This document shows, piece after piece, positions 1 through 8,301 of a DNA stretch of 64,000 nucleotides. This stretch comes from Exiguobacterium aurantiacum (lineage in GTDB: Bacteria > Bacillota > Bacilli > Exiguobacteriales > Exiguobacteriaceae), in the NCBI RefSeq assembly GCF_024362205.1, contig NZ_CP101462.1, positions 2,469,001 through 2,533,000 of the forward strand, read 5' to 3'. The notes beneath the pieces were generated by a model. That model ran no database searches. It saw nothing but the letters and a program-made list of their open reading frames with translations, and was not told the DNA's origin. Position 1 is the first letter of the stretch; every line of letters begins with the position of its first letter. Both the position numbers and the translations under genes were made by a program.

Positions 1-419
1 TCCAAGTAATACATCGGCCCCCCGGCCATCTGTCCCCGTTCATCAGTGACCCGATATTTGACCGCGAGCACGGCTTCCGCGTACTTCGTCGCCATCCCGA
101 AGAATCCGGAGACCCACATCCAGACGATGGCGCCCGGACCCCCGAGTACGACGGCCGTTGCGACCCCGACGATATTTCCGGTACCGACCGTGGCCGCGAG
201 TGCCGTCATGAGGGCTTGGAAGTGACTGATGTCTCCTTTCGATGACTTATCCTGATTTTTAGAGAATGCGAGTTTCAATGCGTAAGGCAACTTCGTGATT
301 TGAATTCCCCCGAGTCGTACCGTCAAGTAAATGCCTGTCCCCACAAGCAAAATCAAGAGCGGTGGTCCCCACACAAAGTTTGAAATCGTACCGATGAGTT
401 CACTGAACGATTGACCCAT
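1..419 (-). CDS. sodium:alanine (AGCS) symporter, N-terminal part
   Basis: This is the first 139 residues of an amino acid carrier protein of the alanine-or-glycine:cation symporter family; the rest lies beyond position 1. The family moves alanine or glycine into the cell with sodium across the cytoplasmic membrane. Visible are an N-terminal hydrophobic helix (about residues 15-35), the conserved stretch [16 protein letters not shown] (about residues 71-86) and, near the edge, the GGPMYYL motif typical of the family. The ATG at 417-419 follows a purine-rich ribosome site, AAGGGGAAAGGGG. No operon partner is visible upstream. The exact substrate cannot be told from this part. Confidence 0.9.
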   Translation of the reverse strand, partial: MGQSFSELIGTISNFVWGPPLLILLVGTGIYLTVRLGGIQITKLPYALKLAFSKNQDKSSKGDISHFQALMTALAATVGTGNIVGVATAVVLGGPGAIVWMWVSGFFGMATKYAEAVLAVKYRVTDERGQMAGGPMYYL

Positions 420-550
420 GTTCTATTCCCCTTTCCCCTTATGTAATAAGTACATCTCTATTTTTTCAGAATACTTAGAAGATTGTCAAAAGTATTGTGA
501 TAAAACAAGTCGAGGAAAGAACAACTGTATCTAAAACAGCGAGCCGCCGG

Positions 551-826
551 TTAGACGTCTCGCTGAGATGGGGGTTTTTCACGCTGCAACGGCGCCTTCC
601 AATCGAACTCGTCCGGCACGTAGTCCAGTCCACCCGAATGGAACGGTTGGCACCGCATGAGCCGACGTGTCGTCAAATATCCACCTTTGAGGGCGCCATG
701 CTTTTCAATCGCCTCGATGCCATAGTGCGAACACGTCGGATAAAAGCGGCAAGTCGGCGGCTTCAACGGCGAGATGAACCGCTGATACCCTTGAATCCCT
801 CGGACTAACACTCGTTTCACTCTCAT
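551..826 (-). CDS. yidD: membrane protein insertion efficiency factor YidD
   Basis: A 91-residue YidD (DUF37) protein. The family assists YidC/Oxa1-dependent insertion of inner membrane proteins. Diagnostic are the [11 protein letters not shown] block near the N terminus, the cysteine motif [19 protein letters not shown] and the downstream [19 protein letters not shown]. The open frame runs further upstream (to 892) but lacks family similarity there. The ATG at 826 sits 2 bases after GGAGG, while the in-frame GTG at 820 has a better 8-base spacing, so either may be used. The gene stands alone, divergent from the proC-like gene. Confidence 0.93.
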   Translation of the reverse strand: MRVKRVLVRGIQGYQRFISPLKPPTCRFYPTCSHYGIEAIEKHGALKGGYLTTRRLMRCQPFHSGGLDYVPDEFDWKAPLQREKPPSQRDV

Positions 827-968
827 CGCCTCCAGTATTACTGCCATGATAGCTCGCCCGGGCCAACTTGTCATCCGTGACGTCTGCGTCAATCAAGTGA
901 CAAGTGGATGTCTTGTTTTTCCTTTGTTTTACAATTTGAGCACGATGGGCGCTATTTGACGCATCATT

Positions 969-977
969 TGTTATGAT
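969..977 (+). promoter_or_regulatory. extended -10 promoter of the proC-like gene
   Basis: TGTTATGAT is an extended -10 element about 45 bases before the start codon; no good -35 is visible. Assignment is by motif only. Confidence 0.4.
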
Positions 978-1021
978 AAGCACCATGTACACGACCGAAT
1001 CTATATGAAGAGGTGACGATA

Positions 1022-1819
1022 ATGAATATTTTAATGGTAGGAGCAGGATCGATGAGCGAGTCACTCGTCCGCGGATGGCTGGCCTCAGGTCTGTCTCCTG
1101 AACAAATCACGATGACGAACCGGAGTGACCGGACACGTCTGACAGAACTCCACGCCGAGCTCGGCGTGCAAATCGTCGATGAAGAGGATGTCAACGCGTA
1201 TGACATCGTCGTCCTCGCGATGCAACCGGACGGGGTCATTCCTTACGTGCAATCTAAAACGTGGAGCACGCCGCTCCTCGTCTCGGTAGCAGCTCACATC
1301 GAACCGAGCGAGATTGAAGAGGCGTCAGGTCTCCCTGCCGTCTGCGCGATGCCGAACACGCCGGTCGCCTATCGAAGCGGAATGACAGGGCTTTGGTTCG
1401 GTCCTGAGACGGATGATACGGTCCGCGATACCGCGACGGCGTTGTTTGAACGTGTCGGACGAACAGCGGTGACGGATGCGAAGACGATGTCGGCGTTCAT
1501 GGCCGCCGCCGGATGCAGTCCTGCTTTCTTCTATGAGATCGTCGGTTCGATGACGCCCGTCTTGACCGATGCCGGTTTCGACGAAGCGACGGCGCGCCAA
1601 ATCGTCGCCCAGGCGATGAAAGGCTCAGCCGAACTGTTGCTTCACGAGACACGACCGACGAACGACTTGATCGCGGACGTGGCCGCGCCGGACGGTCCGA
1701 CCGACCGTGGCGTCGGTGTCCTCCGTGCCCGCGACTTGGCTGATGTCATGTCCTCCGCCCTCCGTGAGAGCGCGAAAGAAGACCATGATGCGATTGAGAC
1801 TACGATTGAAAGAACGTGA
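1022..1819 (+). CDS. pyrroline-5-carboxylate reductase family protein (ProC/ComER type)
   Basis: A 265-residue NAD(P)H-dependent reductase of the pyrroline-5-carboxylate reductase family, which makes proline from P5C. The Rossmann motif GAGSMSESLVRGW is at the N terminus, VLAMQPDGV stands for the usual VLAVKPQ, and MPNTPVAYRSGMTGLW is the family signature in the middle. The C-terminal dimerisation helices (AQAMKGSAELL) are present. I chose ATG 1022 rather than the in-frame GTG at 1013 because the ribosome site GAGGTG overlaps that GTG and lies 7 bases before the ATG. The gene is monocistronic and ends in a strong terminator. It could be a true ProC or the ComER side branch; the sequence does not decide. 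Confidence 0.85.
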   Translation: MNILMVGAGSMSESLVRGWLASGLSPEQITMTNRSDRTRLTELHAELGVQIVDEEDVNAYDIVVLAMQPDGVIPYVQSKTWSTPLLVSVAAHIEPSEIEEASGLPAVCAMPNTPVAYRSGMTGLWFGPETDDTVRDTATALFERVGRTAVTDAKTMSAFMAAAGCSPAFFYEIVGSMTPVLTDAGFDEATARQIVAQAMKGSAELLLHETRPTNDLIADVAAPDGPTDRGVGVLRARDLADVMSSALRESAKEDHDAIETTIERT

Positions 1820-1825
1820 CCCTTG

Positions 1826-1879
1826 AACCGCCCGCTAGAAGTCGAACGTTAAGTTCTGACTTTTAGCGGGCGGTTTTTT
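1826..1879 (+). terminator. intrinsic terminator of the proC-like gene
   Basis: Nearly perfect 18-base inverted repeat (1826-1843 with 1858-1875) followed by a T run. Confidence 0.9.
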
Positions 1880-1963
1880 GTCTCGTTTCCAGCTTCGTGA
1901 TAAGTCATAAAATCCACATATTATAGGAACTTCCAACGACAAAGGGCATGGTATGCTACTGAT

Positions 1964-1978
1964 TGAGAACAATTATCA
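1964..1978 (+). promoter_or_regulatory. Fur box of the feo operon
   Basis: TGAGAACAATTATCA matches the 7-1-7 Fur consensus TGATAATNATTATCA at 13 of 15 positions and lies 24 bases before feoA. It implies iron-dependent repression of the three-gene feo operon, as is known for feo in many bacteria. Confidence 0.85.
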
Positions 1979-2002
1979 TTTAATGAATATGGAGAGATCT
2001 CA

Positions 2003-2239
2003 ATGAGTTCATTACTTGCCATTCCGTTGCATCAGCCGGTATTCATATCTGATTTGACGAGAATCGATGATCGTTTGCGGCGTCGCATGATTGCTTTAGG
2101 ATTTTATGAAGGCTGTTCCATACGGATCAAGCGTCAAGCCATCCTGTCTGGGCCGCTCACTATCGAACAAATCGAACATCGACAAATGATTGCGATTCGT
2201 CGTTGCGACGCTGAACAGATCGGGGTGATTGTCCCGTGA
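2003..2239 (+). CDS. feoA: ferrous iron transport protein FeoA
   Basis: A 78-residue cytoplasmic SH3-like FeoA protein, which assists the FeoB iron(II) permease. The typical pattern is visible: a start region with PLHQPVFISDL, then a helix RLRRRMIALGFYEGCSIRI and a closing strand block MIAIRRCDAEQIGVIV. ATG 2003 follows GGAGAG by 6 bases. Its stop overlaps the feoB start (GTGA), so the two are translationally coupled. A Fur box stands just upstream. Confidence 0.92.
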   Translation: MSSLLAIPLHQPVFISDLTRIDDRLRRRMIALGFYEGCSIRIKRQAILSGPLTIEQIEHRQMIAIRRCDAEQIGVIVP

Positions 2240-4212
2240 GTCAACGAATCGCCCTCATCGGGAACCCGAATACCGGAAAAACGTCATTGTTCAATCGATT
2301 GACAGGTTCTTTCGCCCACGTCGGAAACTGGGCCGGCGTCACCGTCGAACAGAAAGTCGGACAATTGCATGGCAACATCGGGCAGTTGATCGACTTGCCA
2401 GGCGTCTATGACTTGGACCCGCTGTCGGCTGACGAAGCGATCGTCTCGCGGTTCCTGTTACAGGAACCGTTCGATGGGCTGTTCAACATCATCGACGCCT
2501 CACAATTCGAACGCAATTTACAATTGACGCTCCAACTGCTCGAGATGGGACACCCGCTCCAAATCGGATTGAACATGGTCGATGTCGCTGAAGGACGGGG
2601 GATCACCATCAACCTAGAACGGTTGCGTGAACGGTTGAATGTCGATATTTTCCCTATCACAGCGCGCACCGGAGCCGGTTGTGACGTCCTGTTGTCTTCG
2701 CTTCAATCGAAACCACGCGACCCGTTCACCCTTGATTACGGGCAAGATACCGAACGAGCGATTCAACAGATTTTAGACGTGACTGGACGTCCCAACAGTG
2801 ACCGCTGGGTCGCCGTCCAATACTTGGCTGGAAACCGCGTCATTGCCGAGCTACTTGAGTCTTCAGCACCAACCGTCCTCGCGATTCGAAAGACGTTGGA
2901 AATGAAACTCGGTCGCTTCGCTCATGCTCATATCACGGAACGAAGACGCGAGTGGACAAAAGACGTTCGTCAGCACGTCGTCGAGGAACGGAATACCCGG
3001 CGCGTCACGCTGACTGATCGCATCGATGCCGTCGTCACACATCCAATCTGGGGTTTACCGATTTTCTTCGCGGTGCTCTATAGCTTGTTCCACATCACGT
3101 TCAACTGGGTCGGCGCGCCCCTGTCCGATGTATTGGATGGGTTGTTGACCGGTCCCGTCACATCGGGAACGAGCTGGTTGTTACAAACGCTCGGGACCTC
3201 GTCCTTTATCCAGGCGTTGATCGTCGAAGGTGTGATTGCCGGTGTCGGCGGCGTCCTCGTCTTCGTGCCGCAGATTTTTGTGCTCTTTTTCTTCATCTCG
3301 TTTTTGGAAGATTCGGGGTATATGGCGCGTGTCGCCATCGTCATGGATCGTTTCATGCAACTCGTTGGACTGAACGGGAAAAGCTTCATCCCGATGATTA
3401 TCGGCTTCGGCTGCAACGTCCCGGGCATCATGGCCGCCCGGACGATCGAGGAAGAGCGGGAACGTCTCGTGACGATTTTCATTTCACCGTTCATGTCTTG
3501 CTCTGCACGTCTTCCGATTTATGCAGTGTTTGCCGCCAGTTTTTTCACCTCGAATCAAGCGCTCGTCGTCCTCTCGCTCTATATGCTCGGAATCATCTTG
3601 GCATTGATTGCCGCTAAACTTTTTACGTTCCTCTTGGCTGCGGAAGACCGGAATAGTCTCTTCATCGTCGAACAGCCTCCTTACCGTGTCCCTCAGGGGT
3701 TGACGCTTTGGCGTAGCACGTGGCAAAAAGCAAAAGGCTTCGTCCGAAAAGCTGGTACGTTCATCTTGGGAGGTTCCGTCTTCATTTGGTTACTCGCTTA
3801 TTCCGGCCCAGATGGGTTCGACGTGCCGATGGACGAGAGCTTTCTCGCCATGATCGGCGGTTTGATCGCGACGTTATTGGTTCCGCTCGGATTTGGCACA
3901 TGGCAAGCAGGCGCTTCGCTCATCACCGGGTTTTTGGCGAAAGAGGTCGTCGTCTCGACGATGGCGATCATCTATGCGGTCAGCGAATCAGACTTGTCCG
4001 CTTCATTACTTCCCGTGTTCACCCCGTTAAGCGCGTATAGTTTCATGGCGTTCGTCTTGCTCTATGTTCCGTGCCTGGCGACCGTTGCCGTCATTCGGCG
4101 CGAGGTGGGAAGCGCCCAGCTGACGTGGATTGCTAGCCTTTACGGATTAGGCGTGGCGTACGTCGTATCGTTGCTCATCTACCAAGTCGGTCGTCTGCTT
4201 GGATTTTCGTGA
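2236..4212 (+). CDS. feoB: ferrous iron transporter FeoB
   Basis: A 658-residue iron(II) permease with an N-terminal G-protein domain and a polytopic membrane domain. The G1 motif GNPNTGKTS is at residues 9-17, followed by the G3 motif DLPG and the G4 motif NMVD. The membrane part carries the two Gate blocks (for example GFGCNVPGIMAARTIEEERERL) and MSCSARLPIYAVFAASFF. The GTG start overlaps the feoA stop by 4 bases. Length is a little below the 700+ residues of enteric FeoB, normal for Bacillota. It is followed after 12 bases by a small cysteine-rich partner. Confidence 0.97.
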   Translation: MSQRIALIGNPNTGKTSLFNRLTGSFAHVGNWAGVTVEQKVGQLHGNIGQLIDLPGVYDLDPLSADEAIVSRFLLQEPFDGLFNIIDASQFERNLQLTLQLLEMGHPLQIGLNMVDVAEGRGITINLERLRERLNVDIFPITARTGAGCDVLLSSLQSKPRDPFTLDYGQDTERAIQQILDVTGRPNSDRWVAVQYLAGNRVIAELLESSAPTVLAIRKTLEMKLGRFAHAHITERRREWTKDVRQHVVEERNTRRVTLTDRIDAVVTHPIWGLPIFFAVLYSLFHITFNWVGAPLSDVLDGLLTGPVTSGTSWLLQTLGTSSFIQALIVEGVIAGVGGVLVFVPQIFVLFFFISFLEDSGYMARVAIVMDRFMQLVGLNGKSFIPMIIGFGCNVPGIMAARTIEEERERLVTIFISPFMSCSARLPIYAVFAASFFTSNQALVVLSLYMLGIILALIAAKLFTFLLAAEDRNSLFIVEQPPYRVPQGLTLWRSTWQKAKGFVRKAGTFILGGSVFIWLLAYSGPDGFDVPMDESFLAMIGGLIATLLVPLGFGTWQAGASLITGFLAKEVVVSTMAIIYAVSESDLSASLLPVFTPLSAYSFMAFVLLYVPCLATVAVIRREVGSAQLTWIASLYGLGVAYVVSLLIYQVGRLLGFS

Positions 4213-4224
4213 CAAGGAGGGAAT

Positions 4225-4425
4225 ATGATGTCTTTATTTGATCTTTTGATTGGCCTCGCCGTTTTCGGATACGCTGTTTATGCGCTTTATCGATATACAC
4301 GAAAAGCAAAATCAGGGAAATGTGCCACTTGTGACCTCAAACCAACGTGTACATCGTCCTGTGAGGCCGCAGACTGGGATCAACTCATCGCCGAAGCGTT
4401 ACGTTCCAATCAAAAAAAGTCATAA
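4225..4425 (+). CDS. FeoB-associated Cys-rich membrane protein
   Basis: A 66-residue protein with one N-terminal transmembrane helix (about residues 5-23, LFDLLIGLAVFGYAVYAL) and a short cytoplasmic tail with four cysteines (CATC, then C and C about 8-12 residues on). It is the third gene of the feo operon, preceded by AAGGAGGG. Such FeoB-associated Cys-rich proteins are a recognised family, thought to help iron(II) transfer, but the mechanism is not established. Confidence 0.88.
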   Translation: MMSLFDLLIGLAVFGYAVYALYRYTRKAKSGKCATCDLKPTCTSSCEAADWDQLIAEALRSNQKKS

Positions 4426-4432
4426 TCTATAC

Positions 4433-4472
4433 AAAAATGGACGGGCGCGTTTTTTGCGCCCGTCCATTTTTT
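4433..4472. terminator. bidirectional terminator between feo and the DUF554 gene
   Basis: A 16-bp perfect hairpin, GC-rich in the stem, flanked by A and T runs on both sides. It serves both converging units. Confidence 0.92.
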
Positions 4473-5176
4473 CATTGAAAGAGATGTAACACCGTGACGA
4501 TGACCGCAACCATCAAAATCCCCGGCAATAAATTTGCAACGCGAATCCGGGTGATCCCGACCAAGTTCAAGCCGATTGCGACAATCATGACGCCGCCCGT
4601 CGCCGTCATCTCTAAAATGAAATCATCCATGAGCGACTCTGGGATGAATTTCATGATTTGGATGGCGAGCAAGGCGATTGCCCCTTGGTATAAGAGAACC
4701 GGGACGGCCGAGAACATGACCCCGATGCCGAGCGTCGAGCTGAGGACGAGTGCCGTGAAGCCGTCAATCAAGCCTTTCGTGTACAGGACATCATGATCCC
4801 CGCGCAATCCGCTGTCGAGCGCGCCGATGACGGCCATCGCCCCGATGACGAAGATGAGCGTCGCCGTAATGAACCCTTCGGCGATGCTCGACTTGCTCTT
4901 GCCACCGAGACGGCGTTCCAACTGATAGCCGACCTCGTTCAACTTCTCATCGAGCTTCCACCATTCGCCGAGGGCGGCCCCGATGACAAGACTGCCGATG
5001 ACGATTAAAAAGTTCTCACTCTTCATCCCCATTTGAATCCCAAGCAAGACGACGGCGAGACCGATGGCTGCAGTGACCGTCTCTTTCATGCGTTCGGGGA
5101 TGCGGTGAAACAAGAGTCCAAGCAATGTGCCAATCACGATCAAGACCGCGTTGACGATTGTTCCGGTTAAGACCAT
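4472..5176 (-). CDS. DUF554 family membrane protein (YdfK/YqgA-like)
   Basis: A 234-residue very hydrophobic protein with about seven membrane segments, belonging to the DUF554 family (Bacillus YdfK, E. coli YqgA). Family features include the N-terminal GTIVNAVLIVIGTLLGLL, the conserved GALDSGLRGDHDVLYTKGLIDGFTALVLSSTLGIGV block, and a glycine-rich C-terminal helix pair. The molecular function of the family is unknown. It is a single gene sharing its terminator with the feo operon. Confidence 0.88.
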   Translation of the reverse strand: MVLTGTIVNAVLIVIGTLLGLLFHRIPERMKETVTAAIGLAVVLLGIQMGMKSENFLIVIGSLVIGAALGEWWKLDEKLNEVGYQLERRLGGKSKSSIAEGFITATLIFVIGAMAVIGALDSGLRGDHDVLYTKGLIDGFTALVLSSTLGIGVMFSAVPVLLYQGAIALLAIQIMKFIPESLMDDFILEMTATGGVMIVAIGLNLVGITRIRVANLLPGILMVAVIVTVLHLFQ

Positions 5177-5253
5177 TGGATGATTCCCCGTTTCTGTATG
5201 TATTGAGAGGAATATACCAACTGTTTATGTGAGCTGTCAATTGAAAGAAAAAC

Positions 5254-5283
5254 AAAAAAAAAACCACTTCTCGCAAGAAGTGG
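5254..5283 (-). terminator. terminator of tRNA-Val
   Basis: An 8-bp stem (5264-5271 with 5276-5283) with loop CGCA, followed on the minus strand by ten Ts. It lies 53 bases beyond the tRNA 3' end. Confidence 0.85.
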
Positions 5284-5335
5284 CGTCGCGGAAACCCACG
5301 TTCCTATGGGTTTCGCATCGGGTTTGGCACCCAAG

Positions 5336-5408
5336 TGATTCTGACTGGGCTCGAACCAGCGACCTCTACCCTGTCAAGGTAGCGCTCTCCCAGCTGAGCT
5401 ACAGAATC
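5336..5408 (-). tRNA. tRNA-Val (GAC)
   Basis: A complete 73-base cloverleaf: acceptor GATTCTG/CAGAATC, D stem GCTC/GAGC, anticodon stem CTACC/GGTAG with loop TTGACAG (anticodon GAC at 5373-5375), T arm with TTCGAGC, and discriminator A at 5336. The 3' CCA is not encoded; the next bases are CTT. It reads the GUC and GUU valine codons. It stands alone with its own promoter and terminator. Confidence 0.96.
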
Positions 5409-5437
5409 AGGTCGTGTCCTCTCTTAAGGACACTATT

Positions 5438-5466
5438 AATATATCAAGAAACTAATGCCTTGGCAA
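5438..5466 (-). promoter_or_regulatory. promoter of tRNA-Val
   Basis: TTGCCA, 17 bases, TATATT on the minus strand, about 30 bases before the tRNA. The start region holds a small hairpin (TGTCCT/AGGACA). Confidence 0.75.
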
Positions 5467-5494
5467 CTGTTTTTTAAAACTTTTTTTATTTTTT

Positions 5495-6055
5495 TTAACG
5501 CGTCATTTCTTCGCGTTTCATGTGGCGGCACAGCCGCTCTAAATCTCCGGCATAGACAGAGACGAGCATACCTTGATACTCGGTATCCCGGTCCCAATGC
5601 AGCCCATTCGCTTTTGCGACCCGCTGCGACGGGACGTTATCCGGATGAATCAAGGAAATGATCTCTTTCTCTCCTTCTTCAAACGCGTGGCGCATGAGAC
5701 GTGCCGCCGCCTCCCGTCCATATCCCATATGCCAATGTTTCGGCGCCAACCAATATCCGACTTCAAGTTCAATCATGCCATCGAGTTCATGAAGTAACGT
5801 GCCGGCATGACCAATTGGCTCGTCACTCTCATGTGACATCAATTTGAGCAATCCGGTTTGACGACCCGTCTGATAGCGGGCCAACTGGCGCTCGAACCAT
5901 TCGATCGTCTGTTCATCCGTATATGGCTTTCCATCCGGGCTAATAAAACGCATCACGCGCGGATCTTGGAGTAGCGATTTCACGAAATAAAAATCAGCAA
6001 TCGTGTAAGGTTCAAGTCGTAGACGTTCGGATTGCAGTTTGATATGACTCATCAT
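5495..6055 (-). CDS. GNAT family N-acetyltransferase (RimJ/RimL-like)
   Basis: A 186-residue acetyl-CoA-dependent transferase. It begins with SERLRLEPYTIADFYFVKSLLQDPRVMRF, the usual start of the RimJ/RimL-type branch, and has the acetyl-CoA motif A region GYWLAPKHWHMGYGREAAARLMRHAFE followed by HPDNVPSQRVAKANG. The substrate (a protein amino terminus or a small molecule) cannot be inferred. Two adjacent ATG codons follow AAAGGGGCGGGG; either may be used. Confidence 0.85.
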   Translation of the reverse strand: MMSHIKLQSERLRLEPYTIADFYFVKSLLQDPRVMRFISPDGKPYTDEQTIEWFERQLARYQTGRQTGLLKLMSHESDEPIGHAGTLLHELDGMIELEVGYWLAPKHWHMGYGREAAARLMRHAFEEGEKEIISLIHPDNVPSQRVAKANGLHWDRDTEYQGMLVSVYAGDLERLCRHMKREEMTR

Positions 6056-6119
6056 CCCCGCCCCTTTCGTTCACAGTCTGAACTATTCAATTCCCGTTTT
6101 TATTCCGGTTCAATCCTGT

Positions 6120-6434
6120 TTAGGCGACAACTTTTAGTCCGATGACGCTCCCGATAATGAGTAACAGGAAGAAGATCCTCCAACGGTCTCGCGATTCGTT
6201 CAAATAGAGCATGCCAAGTACGACGCCACCGGCCGCCCCAATCCCAACCCAAATCGAATAAGCCAGCCCGAGCGGGAGCGTCTCGAGGGAGCGCGACAAT
6301 AAATAAAAACTTAAGGCAAACGTTCCAACGGATAGAGCAGACCATTTAAAAATTTGATAGCCTTTCGATTTTCCCATCCAAAAGACGGCCATCATTTCGG
6401 CAAGACCCGCGCCAATCAAAAATACCCAACTCAT
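6120..6434 (-). CDS. SMR multidrug efflux subunit (YkkD-like)
   Basis: A 104-residue four-helix small multidrug resistance protein. The essential membrane glutamate is at residue 13 in GAGLAEMMAVFWM, and the signature GLAYSIWVGIGAAGG is in helix 3. It starts within the last codons of the preceding SMR gene (4-base overlap), so the pair is made together. Paired SMR proteins such as Bacillus YkkCD work as heterodimers. It is the last gene of a tetR-SMR-SMR operon. Confidence 0.88.
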   Translation of the reverse strand: MSWVFLIGAGLAEMMAVFWMGKSKGYQIFKWSALSVGTFALSFYLLSRSLETLPLGLAYSIWVGIGAAGGVVLGMLYLNESRDRWRIFFLLLIIGSVIGLKVVA

Positions 6435-6781
6435 GCCGACTCCCCTCCCGTCACTTGTTTCAATCCAATCACACCGATGAGGAGCGTCGCGATAAAGACG
6501 AGCTTCATGCCAGTCAGTGCCTCCTCGAACAAGACCGCACCGACGATGACCGTCCCGACAGCCCCAATCCCGGTGAACACCGCATACCCGGTCCCGGCCG
6601 GTAATGTCCGGAACGACATCGCCAACAATCCAAAACTAACGACCAATAATAGAATGGTGATTGCACTCGGGCCGAGCACTGTGAAACCGTTCGACAGCTT
6701 CATCGTCGTCGCCCAAACGATTTCGAGCAGCCCGGCGAGCACGAGCCAACCCCAGGCCATTTGATCTTGTCTCATATCCAA
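6431..6781 (-). CDS. SMR multidrug efflux subunit (YkkC-like)
   Basis: A 116-residue SMR protein, partner of the next gene. The conserved glutamate is in GLLEIVWATTMK (about residue 20), with the helix 3 signature GTGYAVFTGIGAVGTV and the C-terminal IGVIGLKQVTG close to that of Bacillus YkkC. It overlaps the tetR gene by 10 bases. Members of this subfamily export guanidinium or quaternary ammonium compounds; which of these applies here is not visible. Confidence 0.88.
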   Translation of the reverse strand: MDMRQDQMAWGWLVLAGLLEIVWATTMKLSNGFTVLGPSAITILLLVVSFGLLAMSFRTLPAGTGYAVFTGIGAVGTVIVGAVLFEEALTGMKLVFIATLLIGVIGLKQVTGGESA

Positions 6782-7350
6782 CCGACTCCTTTCTTATAAA
6801 CTGTAAATGCGGCCTGTTGCCGCTTGACGCGATTCGTCTCGAGCGTGAAGAGCGAGAGCAACGCGCCATCGAGAAAACAATAGTACGCGTCATACACGTC
6901 CTCGAGCGATTGTTCTGGTAACGCCCCTTGCTCCATCGCCAATCGAAACTGTTCTTTCTCGAACGCCTGCAGATCCGTTTCGACCGTCCCGAGCGTCGTC
7001 TCGATGAACGAACGCAGTTCAGGCGGCGGGACGAGCAACATCCGCTTCGTCAGCATCCACGTCTCCTCTTCTTCAAAGAAGCGAATCAACGTCTCGACAA
7101 TCGCCTCAATCCGTTCGAGCGGCGCCGCGTTCACAGTGGCGTCCCGCGCTTCTCGCCAGACGCGATCATAACGCTCTGCCATGTCCTCAACGACTTGTTT
7201 AAACAGTTGTTCTTTCCCTTCGATATGGGCATATAGCGACGCTTTTTTGATGCCTACATCCTCGGCGAGTGCCGCTAATGATAGTCCTTCATATCCTTCA
7301 AGCGCAAAGCGCCGCCGCGCCGCCAGCTCGATTCGTTGTTTCGTATTCAT
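6772..7350 (-). CDS. TetR family repressor of the SMR operon
   Basis: A 192-residue TetR protein. The N-terminal helix-turn-helix is clear (RIELAARRRFALEGYEGLS, then DVGIKKASLYAHIEGKEQLF). The C-terminal ligand domain is variable, as usual. It is the first gene of the operon and probably represses itself and the two downstream SMR genes through the inverted repeat at 7382-7401, which sits between its own -35 and -10 boxes. The ligand is probably a substrate of the pump. Confidence 0.9.
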   Translation of the reverse strand: MNTKQRIELAARRRFALEGYEGLSLAALAEDVGIKKASLYAHIEGKEQLFKQVVEDMAERYDRVWREARDATVNAAPLERIEAIVETLIRFFEEEETWMLTKRMLLVPPPELRSFIETTLGTVETDLQAFEKEQFRLAMEQGALPEQSLEDVYDAYYCFLDGALLSLFTLETNRVKRQQAAFTVYKKGVGWI

Positions 7351-7377
7351 CCGTCATCGTCCCCTTTCGTCCTCACT

Positions 7378-7406
7378 ACTTTACCTAACGAACGGTAGGT
7401 AGTCAA
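7378..7406 (-). promoter_or_regulatory. promoter and TetR operator of the SMR operon
   Basis: TTGACT (7401-7406), 17 bases, TAAAGT (7378-7383) on the minus strand. An imperfect palindrome, TACCTAACGAACGGTAGGTA at 7382-7401 with 8 of 10 positions symmetric, fills the spacer, the usual place for a TetR operator. Confidence 0.8.
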
Positions 7407-7477
7407 GTGTGGGGATTGCATTCCATGCATTGAGACGGCACACTAAAATCAGTTGATCTTGAAAGGAGCTTTTTTTC

Positions 7478-8260
7478 ATGTTCGAACAGTTCAGTTTCAC
7501 GTTACCGACCGAATCAATGCGCGGTCGGAAACGAATCGTCCGCGTCTTTCGTCCCGACTTCGTGTCGGCTGACGAAAAGATCCCGGTCCTCTATATGCAC
7601 GACGGTCAAAACGTGTTCGACGGCAAGACGGCCACGATCGGAGAAGGCTGGTCGATTGATCGCCACATCGAGGACTTGCAATTGCCGCTCATGGTCGTCG
7701 CCATCGCGAGTGCCCCAGACTGGCTCGACCGCTACGATGAGTATTCGTTTTACGAAGATGAGATGCTGTATCGACGGATCGGCCCAGAACTCGCCAAGAC
7801 GCGCCCCACCCTCGGGGGCAGAGGTCGGGCTTACGCCGACTGGCTCATGCAAGAGTTGAAGCCGTGGATTGATGCGCGCTATGTGACCGACCCGGACGAC
7901 ATCGGCGTGATGGGCAGCTCGATGGGCGGTGTCATCTCGCTCTATATGATGACGGCCTATCCGTCCATCCGGCGCGTCGGCTCGCTCTCGACGGCCGCAT
8001 GGGCCAATCTCGACTCGCTCATCCGGGAAGTGCAGCAGGCCAATGTGACGGCCCGCCTCTATATGGACATCGGGACGAACGAGACGAGCGGACCGATCAC
8101 GCCCGATGATTACTTATATACGAACGCGAAACTCGTCGAGACGGTCGCACGAACAGGAATCGCCTTCCGCTATGAGGTCGAGTCCGGTGCCGTCCATAAT
8201 GAGATCGCGTGGCGGCGACGGCTACCGAACGCCCTCGCCTTCCTCTATGAATTGACATAA
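7478..8260 (+). CDS. alpha/beta hydrolase, putative esterase
   Basis: A 260-residue hydrolase of the putative esterase (esterase D/enterochelin esterase-like) family. The nucleophile elbow is GSSMGG (about residues 147-152). The early block VLYMHDGQNVFDG is typical of this family, and a late histidine in SGAVHNEIAWRRR fits the catalytic triad. There is no signal peptide, so it is cytoplasmic. The ribosome site AAAGGAG precedes the ATG. It is a single gene converging on the aminopeptidase; the substrate is unknown. Confidence 0.83.
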   Translation: MFEQFSFTLPTESMRGRKRIVRVFRPDFVSADEKIPVLYMHDGQNVFDGKTATIGEGWSIDRHIEDLQLPLMVVAIASAPDWLDRYDEYSFYEDEMLYRRIGPELAKTRPTLGGRGRAYADWLMQELKPWIDARYVTDPDDIGVMGSSMGGVISLYMMTAYPSIRRVGSLSTAAWANLDSLIREVQQANVTARLYMDIGTNETSGPITPDDYLYTNAKLVETVARTGIAFRYEVESGAVHNEIAWRRRLPNALAFLYELT

Positions 8261-8296
8261 AAAAGAGACGAATTCCACGAAGGAATTCGTCTCTTG
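8259..8296. terminator. terminator between esterase and aminopeptidase genes
   Basis: A 14-bp hairpin with loop between 8277 and 8281. The T run is on the minus strand, so it mainly ends the aminopeptidase transcript. Confidence 0.85.
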
Positions 8297-8301
8297 CTTG
8301 A

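Noticed and set aside
551-892. Longer yidD frame starting at 892
   Set aside because: The extra 22 residues are not family-like and have no ribosome site; the start is at 826 or 820.
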